Source: Lachnoclostridium sp. UBA1308
GTDB taxonomy: Bacteria; Bacillota; Clostridia; Lachnospirales; Lachnospiraceae
DNA: 64,000 nucleotides
Assembly: GCA_002307215.1 (NCBI GenBank)
Contig: DBTU01000049.1
Location: 53,779-117,778, forward strand
Direction: 5' to 3'
This document shows positions 16,597-25,385 of the stretch, piece after piece. Every line of letters begins with the position of its first letter. Positions within the stretch are counted from its first letter, which is position 1. The notes beneath the pieces are model-generated. The model was not told where the DNA came from. It saw only the letters and a program-made list of their open reading frames with translations, and searched no databases. Position numbers and translations under genes: made by a program.

Positions 16597-16878
16597 TCAA
16601 CAATTGACATTGTGCTCAATGCATGTGCTCTGTTTTTCTACGTTGTTTAAACAGATAAAATCCAAATCATATGACTTATCTGCGCCCCGAGTGTACGGTC
16701 TAACAACAGTTTCTATAGCAAATGAACCTTGAGGAAATATGTCAACATTCATTCCTTTTTCGTGCAAATATTTACTTACACTCTGATATTTTGTTCTTGC
16801 ATTCTCATACATTGTTGGGGTAATATCAAGACCTCTTACTAAATCTTCAATATCAATTTTTCTTTGAACTAAATTCAT
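16597..16878 (-). pseudogene. CD-NTase (CBASS-type nucleotidyltransferase) N-terminal fragment
   Basis: Starts at 16878 behind AAGGAGAAAATAAT. The sequence has the nucleotidyltransferase signature FPQGSFAIETVVRPY followed by YDLDFIC, the GS motif and first acidic pair of cGAS/DncV-like enzymes. The frame leaves the family after about 80 residues and stops; the catalytic core past the first acid pair and the C-terminal domain are missing. No effector or Cap2/Cap3 gene is nearby. A dead CBASS remnant is the simplest reading. Confidence 0.65.
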
Positions 16879-16905
16879 ATTATTTTCTCCTTGTGCTAAG
16901 CGCAC

Positions 16906-17219
16906 TTCAATAAAACCAATGATTTACATTGATAAATAATAGTTTCATTTATGAATATAAGAGAAAGTGACCGATTCTCTGGTACAATACGGGAATGACT
17001 TTGGTGAATACCCTTGAAACGCCTGCAAAACAAACGTTCTGACTCGTTTATTAGAAATATAAATGATACACTCAATCTCGAACAGATTTGACCATTTATG
17101 GTCATTAGCAATTGCTTATGTAATAACTGAAGCTGGAACTTCAGTTATTTTTTTTACCCATTCTATATAAACAACAATTTTCAATTTTTAAATACCTTTT
17201 AGCCTTATATCAACTCCCT
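16906..17219. other. Intergenic region with a plus-strand hairpin
   Basis: No gene is supported. A perfect 11-bp stem (17122-17132 with 17139-17149) is followed by eight T on the plus strand, a good terminator in that direction although no plus-strand gene is left upstream. A smaller palindrome TGACCAT/ATGGTCA lies near 17087. Confidence 0.5.
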
Positions 17220-17879
17220 TCAACTTATTACAGCTAATAGCTGCTCTACTAATATATTAACATTTGTGTATGGATTCATTTTTCCAATTGAATTACAAAT
17301 GTTTTTTCCTTCTTGTGAATACTTCTCTGCCAATCTTTCAGCATTTTTCATAGCTTCCTCTACACTGCCATTTTGAATAATTTCTCTAATCAGGCCTGAA
17401 CTTGCTTTTTTGTATTCATTGACCAAATGCTCGCTTAAACGCTTATAGGTGTGTTCTTTAGAAATTTTTTCTGTTACATTTTCAAAATGCATCAAAAGCC
17501 ATGTCTCAAATAAGTAATTTGAAACTAACATTTCATAACCATTTTCAGACAAACAGATTTTATCAATAATCTTCTGTATATTTGGAGGAGCATCACAATC
17601 AAATACCAAATATTTTTTATAATTACTATACTTTCTATTATTGTCTTCGACAGTAAGATAATCATCTGCAAACTTCAAGACTCGTCTTGAATTACCATCG
17701 GCTGATTCTATCTCGATCCGAACATCATTGAATTTATTTTTTTCAATTATGTCGGTAAAATATTCAAAATAGTATTTTTCTGTTAATCCTTCACAAAATA
17801 AAATCATGTGTCCTAGGTTTGTATTCTTTATATTTTTTTGTCTGGATGGTGATAAAATGGTTCTACCCAATCGCATCAC
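17220..17879 (-). CDS. rloB: RloB family protein
   Basis: 219 residues with a RloB/TOPRIM-like layout: ILFCEGLTEKYYFEYF near the N-terminus (catalytic Glu), YLVFDCDAP (acidic pair) in the middle, and SNYLFETWLLMHF. RloB is usually found paired with the ATPase RloA in or near restriction loci, and resembles nucleases of Abi/OLD/PARIS-type defence. Its start (GTG or the ATG that follows) overlaps the end of the RloA gene, so the two are coupled. Likely the effector nuclease of the pair. Confidence 0.85.
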   Translation of the reverse strand: MMRLGRTILSPSRQKNIKNTNLGHMILFCEGLTEKYYFEYFTDIIEKNKFNDVRIEIESADGNSRRVLKFADDYLTVEDNNRKYSNYKKYLVFDCDAPPNIQKIIDKICLSENGYEMLVSNYLFETWLLMHFENVTEKISKEHTYKRLSEHLVNEYKKASSGLIREIIQNGSVEEAMKNAERLAEKYSQEGKNICNSIGKMNPYTNVNILVEQLLAVIS

Positions 17880-19137
17880 CGCCTAAAATCCCATCATAAT
17901 TAAAGATTGGAATTGCACCGTACTTACCCTGCAAATAGTCCTTATTAAAAGTTGCATCATCTCTTACCTTTAAATCAGACAATGCATATAAAGATGATAC
18001 TCCTTTATGGTTCTTATCAACAAAAACCACTTCATCCCTTCTAAACTGTTCTTTGTTTAGCAAAGAGATATCGTGTGTTGTGAAAATCAGCTGTGCTTTC
18101 GTGTTTTTGCTATCTTGAAAAAAATCTACAATCAGCTTTGTCAATAATGGATGAAGCCTTGCAGAAATTTCATCAACAACAAACACACCTCCTCTTTCTG
18201 TCATTTCAATAACTTCCTGAATGTATGTTAAAAAACGTAATGTTCCAGTTGACTCTTGTGGTAGTTCGAATTCCTTTTGCCCACAAACCAAACCATTATC
18301 ATCATATATGTCATGTATTGTCTTTAATATTTTACGCTTTTTTTCTTTACCAGTTTTCTCATCAACTACTGTTTTCACCTGAACATCCAGCCCCTTAATA
18401 CCAACATCAATCTGGCTTAAATACTTTTCAACTTTTTTTCTAAAGTTTTTATCCTTAACGATACGCTCGTTAATTCTTACCAAACCAGCAATATGTTTGA
18501 TTGTTGATTCAAAGAAAAGTTCCAAAAATACATCATATTCTTTTTGGAAAAATTCCACGAAGTCATATAAAATAATTTCTTTTTCCTTTTCACCAAGAAA
18601 GTATTCTAATACCGATAAATACAGTCGTTCTTTTGGAACTTTTGTAAATTCTTTAATATATTTTTCATAAGATTTTCCAAACGTAACCTGACTTCCATTG
18701 CGTTCAAACACCTTTTTATCATTAATGTAATACCATTCACTTATTACTTCTTCTGACGTACATTCAAAGCCATACTGGATAGTTTTATCATTACATGAAA
18801 ACATAATATCAAACTCTGAAGCCCCATTGTTATCTCCTGATAACTGGAATGGTTCCAATCTTGTTTCCATATCCTTACTTAAAAAATCATACTCTTCTGC
18901 TTCATTCTTTGTAATAAATTGCTCAAAAATATACTTTTCAAAGAAAAACATAGCTGAAATAAAATTAGATTTTCCAGATGCATTTGCACCGTAAATAGCA
19001 GCTGTCTTAACTAGCTTTGTTCCATCGTAAGTTTCTAATAAATGTGTTGTATGTTGTTTATAAGAAGCAGCCCTCATATCTAAAATTGCTTCGTCCTTAA
19101 AAGATGTGTAGTTTTTTACTTTAAACATTATTAACAT
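17863..19137 (-). CDS. rloA: RloA-like AAA ATPase
   Basis: 424 residues with an ABC/SMC-type ATPase fold. N-terminal KVKNYTSFKDEAILDM, Walker A IYGANASGKSNFISAM at about residue 47-62, signature region ESTGTLRFLTY and Walker B GGVFVVDEISARLHPLLT, with the D-loop and the H in FTTHD. The closest described relatives are RloA and the AAA15 ATPases of phage defence. With RloB it forms a two-gene operon that would sense phage infection and activate the nuclease. It is intact, unlike the neighbours. Confidence 0.87.
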   Translation of the reverse strand: MLIMFKVKNYTSFKDEAILDMRAASYKQHTTHLLETYDGTKLVKTAAIYGANASGKSNFISAMFFFEKYIFEQFITKNEAEEYDFLSKDMETRLEPFQLSGDNNGASEFDIMFSCNDKTIQYGFECTSEEVISEWYYINDKKVFERNGSQVTFGKSYEKYIKEFTKVPKERLYLSVLEYFLGEKEKEIILYDFVEFFQKEYDVFLELFFESTIKHIAGLVRINERIVKDKNFRKKVEKYLSQIDVGIKGLDVQVKTVVDEKTGKEKKRKILKTIHDIYDDNGLVCGQKEFELPQESTGTLRFLTYIQEVIEMTERGGVFVVDEISARLHPLLTKLIVDFFQDSKNTKAQLIFTTHDISLLNKEQFRRDEVVFVDKNHKGVSSLYALSDLKVRDDATFNKDYLQGKYGAIPIFNYDGILGGDAIG

Positions 19138-19449
19138 GGCATTGCCTCCTTTATCTCATATATATAGTATGACATATTTTTTGTAATGTCAATCATTTTT
19201 ACGTAAATTTCTCACTTTATAACTCATTTCAATTTTTATCAATGATAATATTTTGAAATATACGATAATTTCGTTTTTTAAACCATTTTTAGTATTGTCT
19301 CATTTAACGGCTGTATTTGTTTTATCATTGAAGATTTTCTCAAAAATCTCAAAATCCAATTTTTGATCTCCGTAACAAAAAAAATTTTTCTTAACTGTAG
19401 CATCTCTACTTCATTTAAATTTTTAGACTTTTTAATTATATCCAATACC
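19138..19449. other. AT-rich gap, nothing recognised
   Basis: About 310 bases of AT-rich sequence upstream of rloA and downstream of the parB fragment. It probably holds the rloAB promoter. No gene or repeat was identified. Confidence 0.3.
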
Positions 19450-19800
19450 TTATTTGATTTTTTTCGGTTCTCTTATGACAACTGGTAATTCTGTTAATCC
19501 TGCCCACTTGCCTGCTGCCATTCTTCTGTGACCAGCAATCACTTTATAGCCGCTCCCATATGGATTTGATCTGACAAGTGCCGGAACAATTACACCCTCT
19601 TTCTCAATACGCCTCATGAGTTCAAATAACTCCATATCATTATCCACTTTAAATGGATGACCTTGAAATTCATGAAGCTGATTAAATGGAATACTTATAA
19701 TTCCATCTGTTTCCATGAGTTTTCTACCTTTCACAACATTTTCAATGCCTATTCCATTGTCTACTAATGAAGAAGTAAGCAATCTTTCTTTTTGTTTCAT
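19450..19800 (-). pseudogene. Truncated ParB-like protein
   Basis: 116 residues from the ATG at 19800 (AAAGGAGATTGAGATA precedes it). IPFNQLHEFQGHPFKV...ELMRRIEKEGVIVPALVR...VIAGHRRMAAGKWAGLTELPVVI is the ParB N-terminal domain, including the GHRRxAA box. The protein ends just after that domain; the DNA-binding half is missing. It is a paralogue of the full-length ParB at 57674 (340 aa), with which it also shares an identical 25-bp upstream sequence. Confidence 0.8.
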
Positions 19801-19878
19801 TATCTCAATCTCCTTTCCAGACAGATGCTTCAGCAAGCTTACAGAACGCAAAAAAGGCCACTCATTTATTCCTAAAAG

Positions 19879-19903
19879 GTTGAAAACAAGCGGTCTTTCG
19901 ACT
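19879..19903. repeat. 25-bp parB leader repeat, left copy
   Basis: This 25-base sequence is identical to 58776-58800 and in both places lies about 80 bases upstream of a parB-like start. In the right copy it forms one arm of a hairpin with T-runs on both strands; here the partner arm is degraded. Confidence 0.85.
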
Positions 19904-20055
19904 CATAGCTCTATTAAGTTGGATGTATCAAAATAATCATAATATTAACTGTACTTTTTTGATGTTGCGCACACGAGGTATAAAACCACTGAGACGTTCA
20001 CACCGTTCAAAATTGCTTTTTTCTTGTCTTTTCTCTCTGATTTTGAAAAGACCAT

Positions 20056-20190
20056 ATGCCTCGAAAAGTGCGTAAAATCAGGGAGTTTTACGTATCTATC
20101 CGTTGGAGCAGTGTCACGCATTCCACATGCCTTGTTGCTACATTTCTGATGACCAGAGAGTCTAGTATCCCCTTGGATTCATCTCCTAAT
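20056..20190 (-). pseudogene. Remnant of an RlmD-type gene 3' end / attachment-site region
   Basis: The minus strand encodes VIRNVATRHVECVTLLQRIDT and a stop. HVECVTLLQRI matches the C-terminal HVETVCCLQRV of the intact RlmD at 58996. After the stop the DNA (CCTCGAAAAGTGCGTAAAAT on the plus strand near 20060) matches the sequence past the real rlmD stop (near 58974), about 37 of 48 bases alike. The reading frame is lost about 30 codons upstream. It is a 3' remnant of a second RlmD-like gene or an att-site copy. Confidence 0.6.
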
Positions 20191-20356
20191 TCTTTTTACC
20201 AGTACACCATAGCTTGTTCTTCATATTTCTATGAAACTTCTGCTAATACTAAATCGCACATAGTACTCCTCCTAATTACGTTTAACTAAATTAATTAATG
20301 TCTTCCCGAGCAATATTAAGCCAAAGCGTAAATAATTCTAACGTCTCAAATTTTCA

Positions 20357-21061
20357 CTAAATAATCCTTACTATATGCTCGGATATTCTTGGATACTTTT
20401 CAATAACAGACACATCATGACTGGGTAAAGGAATAATGCCCTCATTATATACCTGCTTAATAAACTCCCAATTTTTCTCTAAACTATACACATTTCCATT
20501 TGGGATCTGCCTCTCAAAGTTATCAAGCAAATATGTCTCATCTCCAGAGATGACAAACTTTTCTTCTCCTTCATTAAAATAAATTACAGAGGATCCTTTT
20601 GTATGTCCACCGATTACCTTAAAACAAAATGAACCTTGAACTTCAAACGCATCTTCAACAATCTGAATTTTTGATGTTAGCATTATTTGATTTGTAACCT
20701 TCGGATATGCCTTTTGCATTTCCTCCCACGCATCTTTTGCAACTATTATGTCCGCTCCTTGGTACAATTCCAGATTTTCAACATGATCAAAATGTTCATG
20801 CGTTATAAAGATAATATCTGCTCTTCCTCCTGTTAAGGCAAGCACTTCCTCCTTCACATCAAGCAAATGCGTACCAAATCCCTTTGCTGTTTCCTCGCTT
20901 CGAAAACCAGTATCAAACAAAACCACCTGCTCTCCAATCTTTGCAACATAGTACAAAAACACAAACCCAGGAACCAACACTGTTCGCTCATCATTATGAT
21001 AAATTGTACGATAATCTGCATATTTAAATTCGCTTGCATAGTGCACTGCATAAAGTTCCAT
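20357..21061 (-). CDS. MBL-fold hydrolase, AHL-lactonase-like
   Basis: 234 residues. The zinc-binding motif HxHxDH is seen as THEHFDHVENLELY, followed by the His in VIGGHTKGS, the Asp in ISGDETYL and a final His in LPSHDV. The arrangement and length fit the AiiA/AttM branch of metallo-hydrolases (N-acyl homoserine lactonase family), but such proteins in Clostridia act on various esters and lactones, so the substrate is open. It lies between the parB remnant and the mannan locus with about 250 bases to the next gene, and appears to be a single-gene unit. Confidence 0.85.
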   Translation of the reverse strand: MELYAVHYASEFKYADYRTIYHNDERTVLVPGFVFLYYVAKIGEQVVLFDTGFRSEETAKGFGTHLLDVKEEVLALTGGRADIIFITHEHFDHVENLELYQGADIIVAKDAWEEMQKAYPKVTNQIMLTSKIQIVEDAFEVQGSFCFKVIGGHTKGSSVIYFNEGEEKFVISGDETYLLDNFERQIPNGNVYSLEKNWEFIKQVYNEGIIPLPSHDVSVIEKYPRISEHIVRII

Positions 21062-21313
21062 CTTATCTCACTCCATTCAATATAATAATTTTAAATCTAT
21101 TGTATATTCAATTTAAATTTATTTAATATTCTCTTCATCCTAGTGATGTTGTTATGGAAAATATCTCTGCTACCGTTGGAAACAGTTCTTCAATATCTTA
21201 TGCGAAGTAAATACTCAAGAATTCCTTGCATGATTGCATGAACAGGATAAGTTTCCGAATCCATGTCTGAAACGCCCCTAACCAGAGATAGCCCAGAATG
21301 TTATTCTGTTAAA
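21062..21313. other. Intergenic gap between ManA fusion and MBL gene
   Basis: No gene supported. Minus-strand frames around 21180-21300 are short and interrupted. It may hold the MBL gene promoter and the end of the mannan operon. Confidence 0.25.
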
Positions 21314-22867
21314 TCACTTCACCGAGGATGTAATCATACTTAACTTACCATGCAACGTATATTTTCCATACGCTGCTGGCAAAATAAAATGATCCCCCTT
21401 CTTGATCCGGGTATCATTAATTTGACCCATGCCATCAATAACACTTACATTTACAAAGGGTGAGTCTTGTTTTAATTTTACTTCTCCATCAATATCAAAT
21501 TTGCATACCTTATAGTAATTACATTCAATCAGGGTTTCTTTACAAAAGCTCGTTCCCTTTTCTGTCTTCGGCTTGAAGTTGCTAGGGATAAACGGAACTG
21601 TAATAACGTCTATTCCCTTTTTGACCTGTAACTCTCTTTTCTCTCCATTACTTAATCTGTCATAATCATAGACGCGATAAGTAATATTACTGTTTTGTTG
21701 GGTTTCAAGAATCATGGTTCCACCTTTTATTGCATGAAGGCATCCCGCGTTAATCTGAAAAAAGTCACCTTTTTTTATAGGAACTTCACGAATGAATTCT
21801 TTCCATCTGCCTTCTTCTATCATTTGTTGCATTTCTTCTTTGGTCTTTGCGTTATGTCCGATTACAATTGTTGCCTCCTTTTTGCAATCAAGTACATACC
21901 AACATTCCGTCTTTCCTAAAGAACCGTTTTCATTCTTTGCTGCATAGTTATCATCGGGATGAACCTGTATGCTCAAATCCTCTTTTGCGTCAATTATTTT
22001 GATCAGTAAAGGAAATCTTTTGTCCTCAATACCACCAAATAATTCCTTATGACTTTCAAAGAGCTTACTCAGGGTCATACCATCATATTCGCCACCGACA
22101 ATAGCACTGTCACCGTTCGGATGTGCACTAATCGCCCATGTTTCACCCGTCGTATCGGAAGGTATCATGTATCCATATTCTTCACTCATACGATTTTCTC
22201 CCCAGCAAAGCTCTTTATAAACCGGTTTAAGAAATATAATTCCATTCTTCCTCTTATTCATTTCTATTTTATCAAATAATCGATTGAAATAATATGCATT
22301 GATAAAAGCCGGTCCTGAAAATCCGAACAATATCACAAGCGGCATAAAATAGGAGCTGTAGATTGTAATGACAAACGGAAGAATAATATCCCCTACCATC
22401 GTAATCGTAATAAAAATCTGCACCATACTAAGATAAAATGAATTCCTTAATGTATTCTTAATTGTATTTTCAAATCTGGCCGTTATTGCAAAGGCATATA
22501 CATTGGTACAGACAAGAAAAAACGATGCAACACAAAGTATTCCAAAAATAAGACCATTAATCGGGCTCATAGTATTAATCAGGACATATCCATCAAATGC
22601 CAATAAAAGATAAACTACCAGCATTCCCATCCATATCGCTGTTATCCTCTTAAAATTATTTTTGAACGCTATAAAGAAACCCTTCGTTATATAGCCTTCT
22701 TCCTTCCTAATCATAGCAAGTAAGACAGTATTGAGTGCCGTATAAGATGCACCAATTGTAAATATAGGTATAGAGCATATAGAAAACAGTATATTCAGCC
22801 ATATTAAATCTCCAATTTTTGCCATAGCTCGCATAAATGGACTGTCATTTTGAAACACTTTTGGCAT
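21314..22867 (-). CDS. manA: Fusion of DUF624 (YesL) membrane domain and phosphomannose isomerase
   Basis: 517 residues from the ATG at 22867 (GAAAGGAAGATTTAAC precedes). Residues 1-200 are a YesL/DUF624 membrane protein with the N-terminal SPFMRAMAKIGDLIWLNILFSICSIP start and about five membrane helices. Residues about 215-517 are a class I mannose-6-phosphate isomerase: LKPVYKELCWGE, FPLLIKIIDAKEDLSIQVHPDD (the QxH zinc ligands), KTECWYVLD (Glu ligand) and NAGCLHAIKGG (His ligand). All zinc ligands are present. No ribosome site precedes the internal ATG, so a true fusion is likely. Role: convert mannose-6-P to fructose-6-P at the end of the mannan operon, tethered to the membrane by its first domain. 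Confidence 0.85.
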   Translation of the reverse strand: MPKVFQNDSPFMRAMAKIGDLIWLNILFSICSIPIFTIGASYTALNTVLLAMIRKEEGYITKGFFIAFKNNFKRITAIWMGMLVVYLLLAFDGYVLINTMSPINGLIFGILCVASFFLVCTNVYAFAITARFENTIKNTLRNSFYLSMVQIFITITMVGDIILPFVITIYSSYFMPLVILFGFSGPAFINAYYFNRLFDKIEMNKRKNGIIFLKPVYKELCWGENRMSEEYGYMIPSDTTGETWAISAHPNGDSAIVGGEYDGMTLSKLFESHKELFGGIEDKRFPLLIKIIDAKEDLSIQVHPDDNYAAKNENGSLGKTECWYVLDCKKEATIVIGHNAKTKEEMQQMIEEGRWKEFIREVPIKKGDFFQINAGCLHAIKGGTMILETQQNSNITYRVYDYDRLSNGEKRELQVKKGIDVITVPFIPSNFKPKTEKGTSFCKETLIECNYYKVCKFDIDGEVKLKQDSPFVNVSVIDGMGQINDTRIKKGDHFILPAAYGKYTLHGKLSMITSSVK

Positions 22868-22995
22868 GTTAAATCTTCCTTTCATAAGTAGCAATTATAA
22901 TTATTTGTGAAATAAGTCCGGCTTCTTTCTTTGAGAAAACTATGAAACTTACATTAATTATATCACAAATATCATATTTGAAATACCGATATTGT

Positions 22996-24117
22996 CTATG
23001 TTGTAATAATAGAAATCAGATAGAATGGCACTTTATCCTCATCATGTGTTTCGATCAATTGAATTTCAATTTTTCTTTTTTTTAAATCAGCATGCTCCAA
23101 TACGGTTTGAAGGAACACACAATCCCCCCAATCCTGATCAAAATTGCCATCTAGAATGATAGCATTCTCATCTTCATCATCAATTACAATTCTTGCAATC
23201 GGTGTCGGCCGTGTCACTGATTTGCGATATTGGACAGCTACCCCTGTACAAGGCAATGTAAAAGTAATCTTGGAACGAAGTTCACTGGCCATCCATCCTT
23301 TTTTAAAAGGATCAGTAATTCCTTCTTGTACACGATTATCAGCTATATATCCTTCCATTACCGGAATAATATTTGTATTTCTAAAACGTTTGGAATTCTC
23401 ATAACTATTAATTGTCATTGGAGGCAACACATCATTAACCTCAATCTCACTGTTATTAACATCCTTCCAGACCTTATCGAGAAAGCTTGTTATTACATGA
23501 GCTATCAGTTCATGTCCCTCATTGTTTGGATGAAGATCATCCTGTGTAATCTCCCTGTTGGGAATCACCTTATCCCGGACCTTAGGATAAATAGACGCTT
23601 GCATACTGATACAAGGCAAATTATAATACGCACCAACTTTATTATGTGATTTTTGTGCATTTTCTCCGGTATCATATCTGACATTGTTAACGATAACAAC
23701 TGCTGGATTTTTTTCACTATAATAACATTTACGTATTAAACCTTCATACGTCTCCGTTATATGCAACTCATCCTTTTCTTCATCATCATTGACAGAAAAT
23801 TCGGTAACCACGAAATCCGGTTTATACAACAGTAAATCACTTTCTGCCCTGGCCACTCCAAACTGAGAGGAGGTTCCTCCAATTCCAGCATTGATATAAT
23901 TTATTTTGGTATCTGCAAATGTATTTACAAACCATTGATATACACGGTAAGAATAACTGAGCTCGTGGGAATCTGCAAGACATCCTTGTGTAATGGAGCC
24001 TCCAATAAATCCAATATTTATCTCTTCTCCCTTTTGCGCTCTATTCATTAACTTTTTTAAACGATTCCAATTGCCTCTATTTACAATTCCTGCGTCCGCT
24101 AATATTTCATATTTCAC
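22996..24117 (-). CDS. SGNH hydrolase with C-terminal beta-sandwich, CE17-like mannan acetyl esterase
   Basis: 373 residues. Block I catalytic Ser in IGFIGGSITQG (about residue 41), block III in EFSVND, and the C-terminal catalytic Asp-His in DDLHPNNEGHEL (about 190). Residues about 230-373 form an extra beta-sandwich. That two-part architecture is the one described for the CE17 acetyl-mannan esterase of Roseburia intestinalis, which removes 2-O-acetyl groups. No signal peptide, so it acts inside the cell on imported oligosaccharides. The start is GTG at 24117 behind AGAAGGGATATTT. It sits between the CE2-like esterase and the ManA fusion. Confidence 0.8.
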   Translation of the reverse strand: MKYEILADAGIVNRGNWNRLKKLMNRAQKGEEINIGFIGGSITQGCLADSHELSYSYRVYQWFVNTFADTKINYINAGIGGTSSQFGVARAESDLLLYKPDFVVTEFSVNDDEEKDELHITETYEGLIRKCYYSEKNPAVVIVNNVRYDTGENAQKSHNKVGAYYNLPCISMQASIYPKVRDKVIPNREITQDDLHPNNEGHELIAHVITSFLDKVWKDVNNSEIEVNDVLPPMTINSYENSKRFRNTNIIPVMEGYIADNRVQEGITDPFKKGWMASELRSKITFTLPCTGVAVQYRKSVTRPTPIARIVIDDEDENAIILDGNFDQDWGDCVFLQTVLEHADLKKRKIEIQLIETHDEDKVPFYLISIITT

Positions 24118-24159
24118 AAATATCCCTTCTTTCTTCCTAAGTGTTTTGTACTTATTCTT

Positions 24160-25245
24160 TTAGTCTTTCCAAATCTCATCACCGAACGAACTAATATATT
24201 CACACAACTCATCTGACATTTTATCAGCTTCCGATATACGGATATGTCCATCGGTTCCACAACCATTATTCGTATATAAAAAATGCTTGATTCTAGGATC
24301 GTTCAAATCGTTACAGACCATGTCGATCGATTCATCCCAACTTTTATCATGATTCAAAATTGTTGTAGCTAGGATAATAAGTGCCTTTGGATATTGTTCT
24401 CGTAATTTACCTATAAACATTTTATAATTTAAGCGCCAGAATTCAGCTTCCTCGCCATTAAAATCTTCCTTCATATAATCCTTTGGATAACTATCATTCT
24501 GACCAATAGCTACAACAACAACATGTGGTCTATATAAGGAGAAGTCCCATTGCTTTGGCGTCGTTAACTCCGGATGGTATTGTATCTTATCATAGGTACT
24601 TAATATTCCAACTGTATTGGGTGCTGAAAAATAACCGGATCTATCTAGCAGTGAAATTCCTCCCTGCGCAATATTATGTATCTGTGCATTCAGTTTACGT
24701 GCAGTAAACCATGCATAGGAATAATAGCTATTGGAGTATTCCCCATTATGTTTTGGATCTGCTTTCCCTACATATTCAACAGCTTCCGAAACTTCTCCAG
24801 CTGTAACTGAATCTCCATAGAACTCAATTTTTCGATCGGGCTTTGGCGCACAAGGAAACCGTTGTGAATTTCCATCAAGTACCAAACCGTAAAAAGTAAA
24901 CATATGACAAGAGTCCATTCTTTTAAATATCATAAGAGCATGATGTCCGGTGCCCAGATTCTCTCCAATGGTAATCAAAGACATTTCTTCACTCTGAGGA
25001 AGTATAACCTTCCCCTGCTTCCCATCCAGTATATATCCAAGATAATTATCCCAACAGGAGCGCTTATTTTCTATAATTATACTGCAGGATGTACTGGTAA
25101 AGTTAATTTCGATACTACTTGCCGGATTAATAAATACCGGAGCAATTCTATTCGAAAAGTCAATCCTTCCACTATAAGTAATCATTGAATCATCCGGTGT
25201 AATTAACTTCCTATTTCCGTCAATAAAATCGATTAATTTATTCAT
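24160..25245 (-). CDS. CE2-like acetyl esterase
   Basis: 361 residues. An N-terminal beta-sandwich (about 1-125) is followed by an SGNH hydrolase domain: Ser in IEFYGDSVTAG, Gly/Asn blocks in NIAQGG and VVVAIGQNDS, and Asp-His in GTDGHIRIS. The combination of N-terminal jelly roll and SGNH fold is the CE2 family. CE2 enzymes remove 3-, 4- and 6-O-acetyl groups from mannan. Start at 25245 rather than 25257: the GGAGGAAAGA before ATG 25245 covers the earlier ATG. Cytoplasmic. Follows the GH130 gene with a hairpin in the 140-base gap. Confidence 0.85.
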   Translation of the reverse strand: MNKLIDFIDGNRKLITPDDSMITYSGRIDFSNRIAPVFINPASSIEINFTSTSCSIIIENKRSCWDNYLGYILDGKQGKVILPQSEEMSLITIGENLGTGHHALMIFKRMDSCHMFTFYGLVLDGNSQRFPCAPKPDRKIEFYGDSVTAGEVSEAVEYVGKADPKHNGEYSNSYYSYAWFTARKLNAQIHNIAQGGISLLDRSGYFSAPNTVGILSTYDKIQYHPELTTPKQWDFSLYRPHVVVVAIGQNDSYPKDYMKEDFNGEEAEFWRLNYKMFIGKLREQYPKALIILATTILNHDKSWDESIDMVCNDLNDPRIKHFLYTNNGCGTDGHIRISEADKMSDELCEYISSFGDEIWKD

Positions 25246-25263
25246 TCTTTCCTCCATAATCTA

Positions 25264-25301
25264 ACTACAGGAAATCTCTGTGAACAGAGATTTCCTGTAG
25301 T
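25264..25301. promoter_or_regulatory. 16-bp stem-loop between GH130 and CE2 genes
   Basis: Exact arms 25264-25279 and 25286-25301 with a 6-base loop, ending 19 bases before the CE2 ATG. It could partly terminate transcription or protect the upstream mRNA; no T-run is attached on the minus strand. Confidence 0.6.
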
Positions 25302-25385
25302 ATTTCTCCATATTATTATCCTAAATTCAAAACCATAATTTTACTTTTCACCAAATACTTAGTGCTTTGTCATTTCTGATTTTTA

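Noticed and set aside
16896..17111. A 71-codon minus-strand frame next to the CD-NTase fragment
   Set aside because: No similarity to any family and no ribosome site; overlaps the fragment's leader.
20056..20289. A 77-codon plus-strand frame
   Set aside because: The minus strand in the same place encodes the conserved RlmD-type C-terminus; the plus frame has no ribosome site or family.
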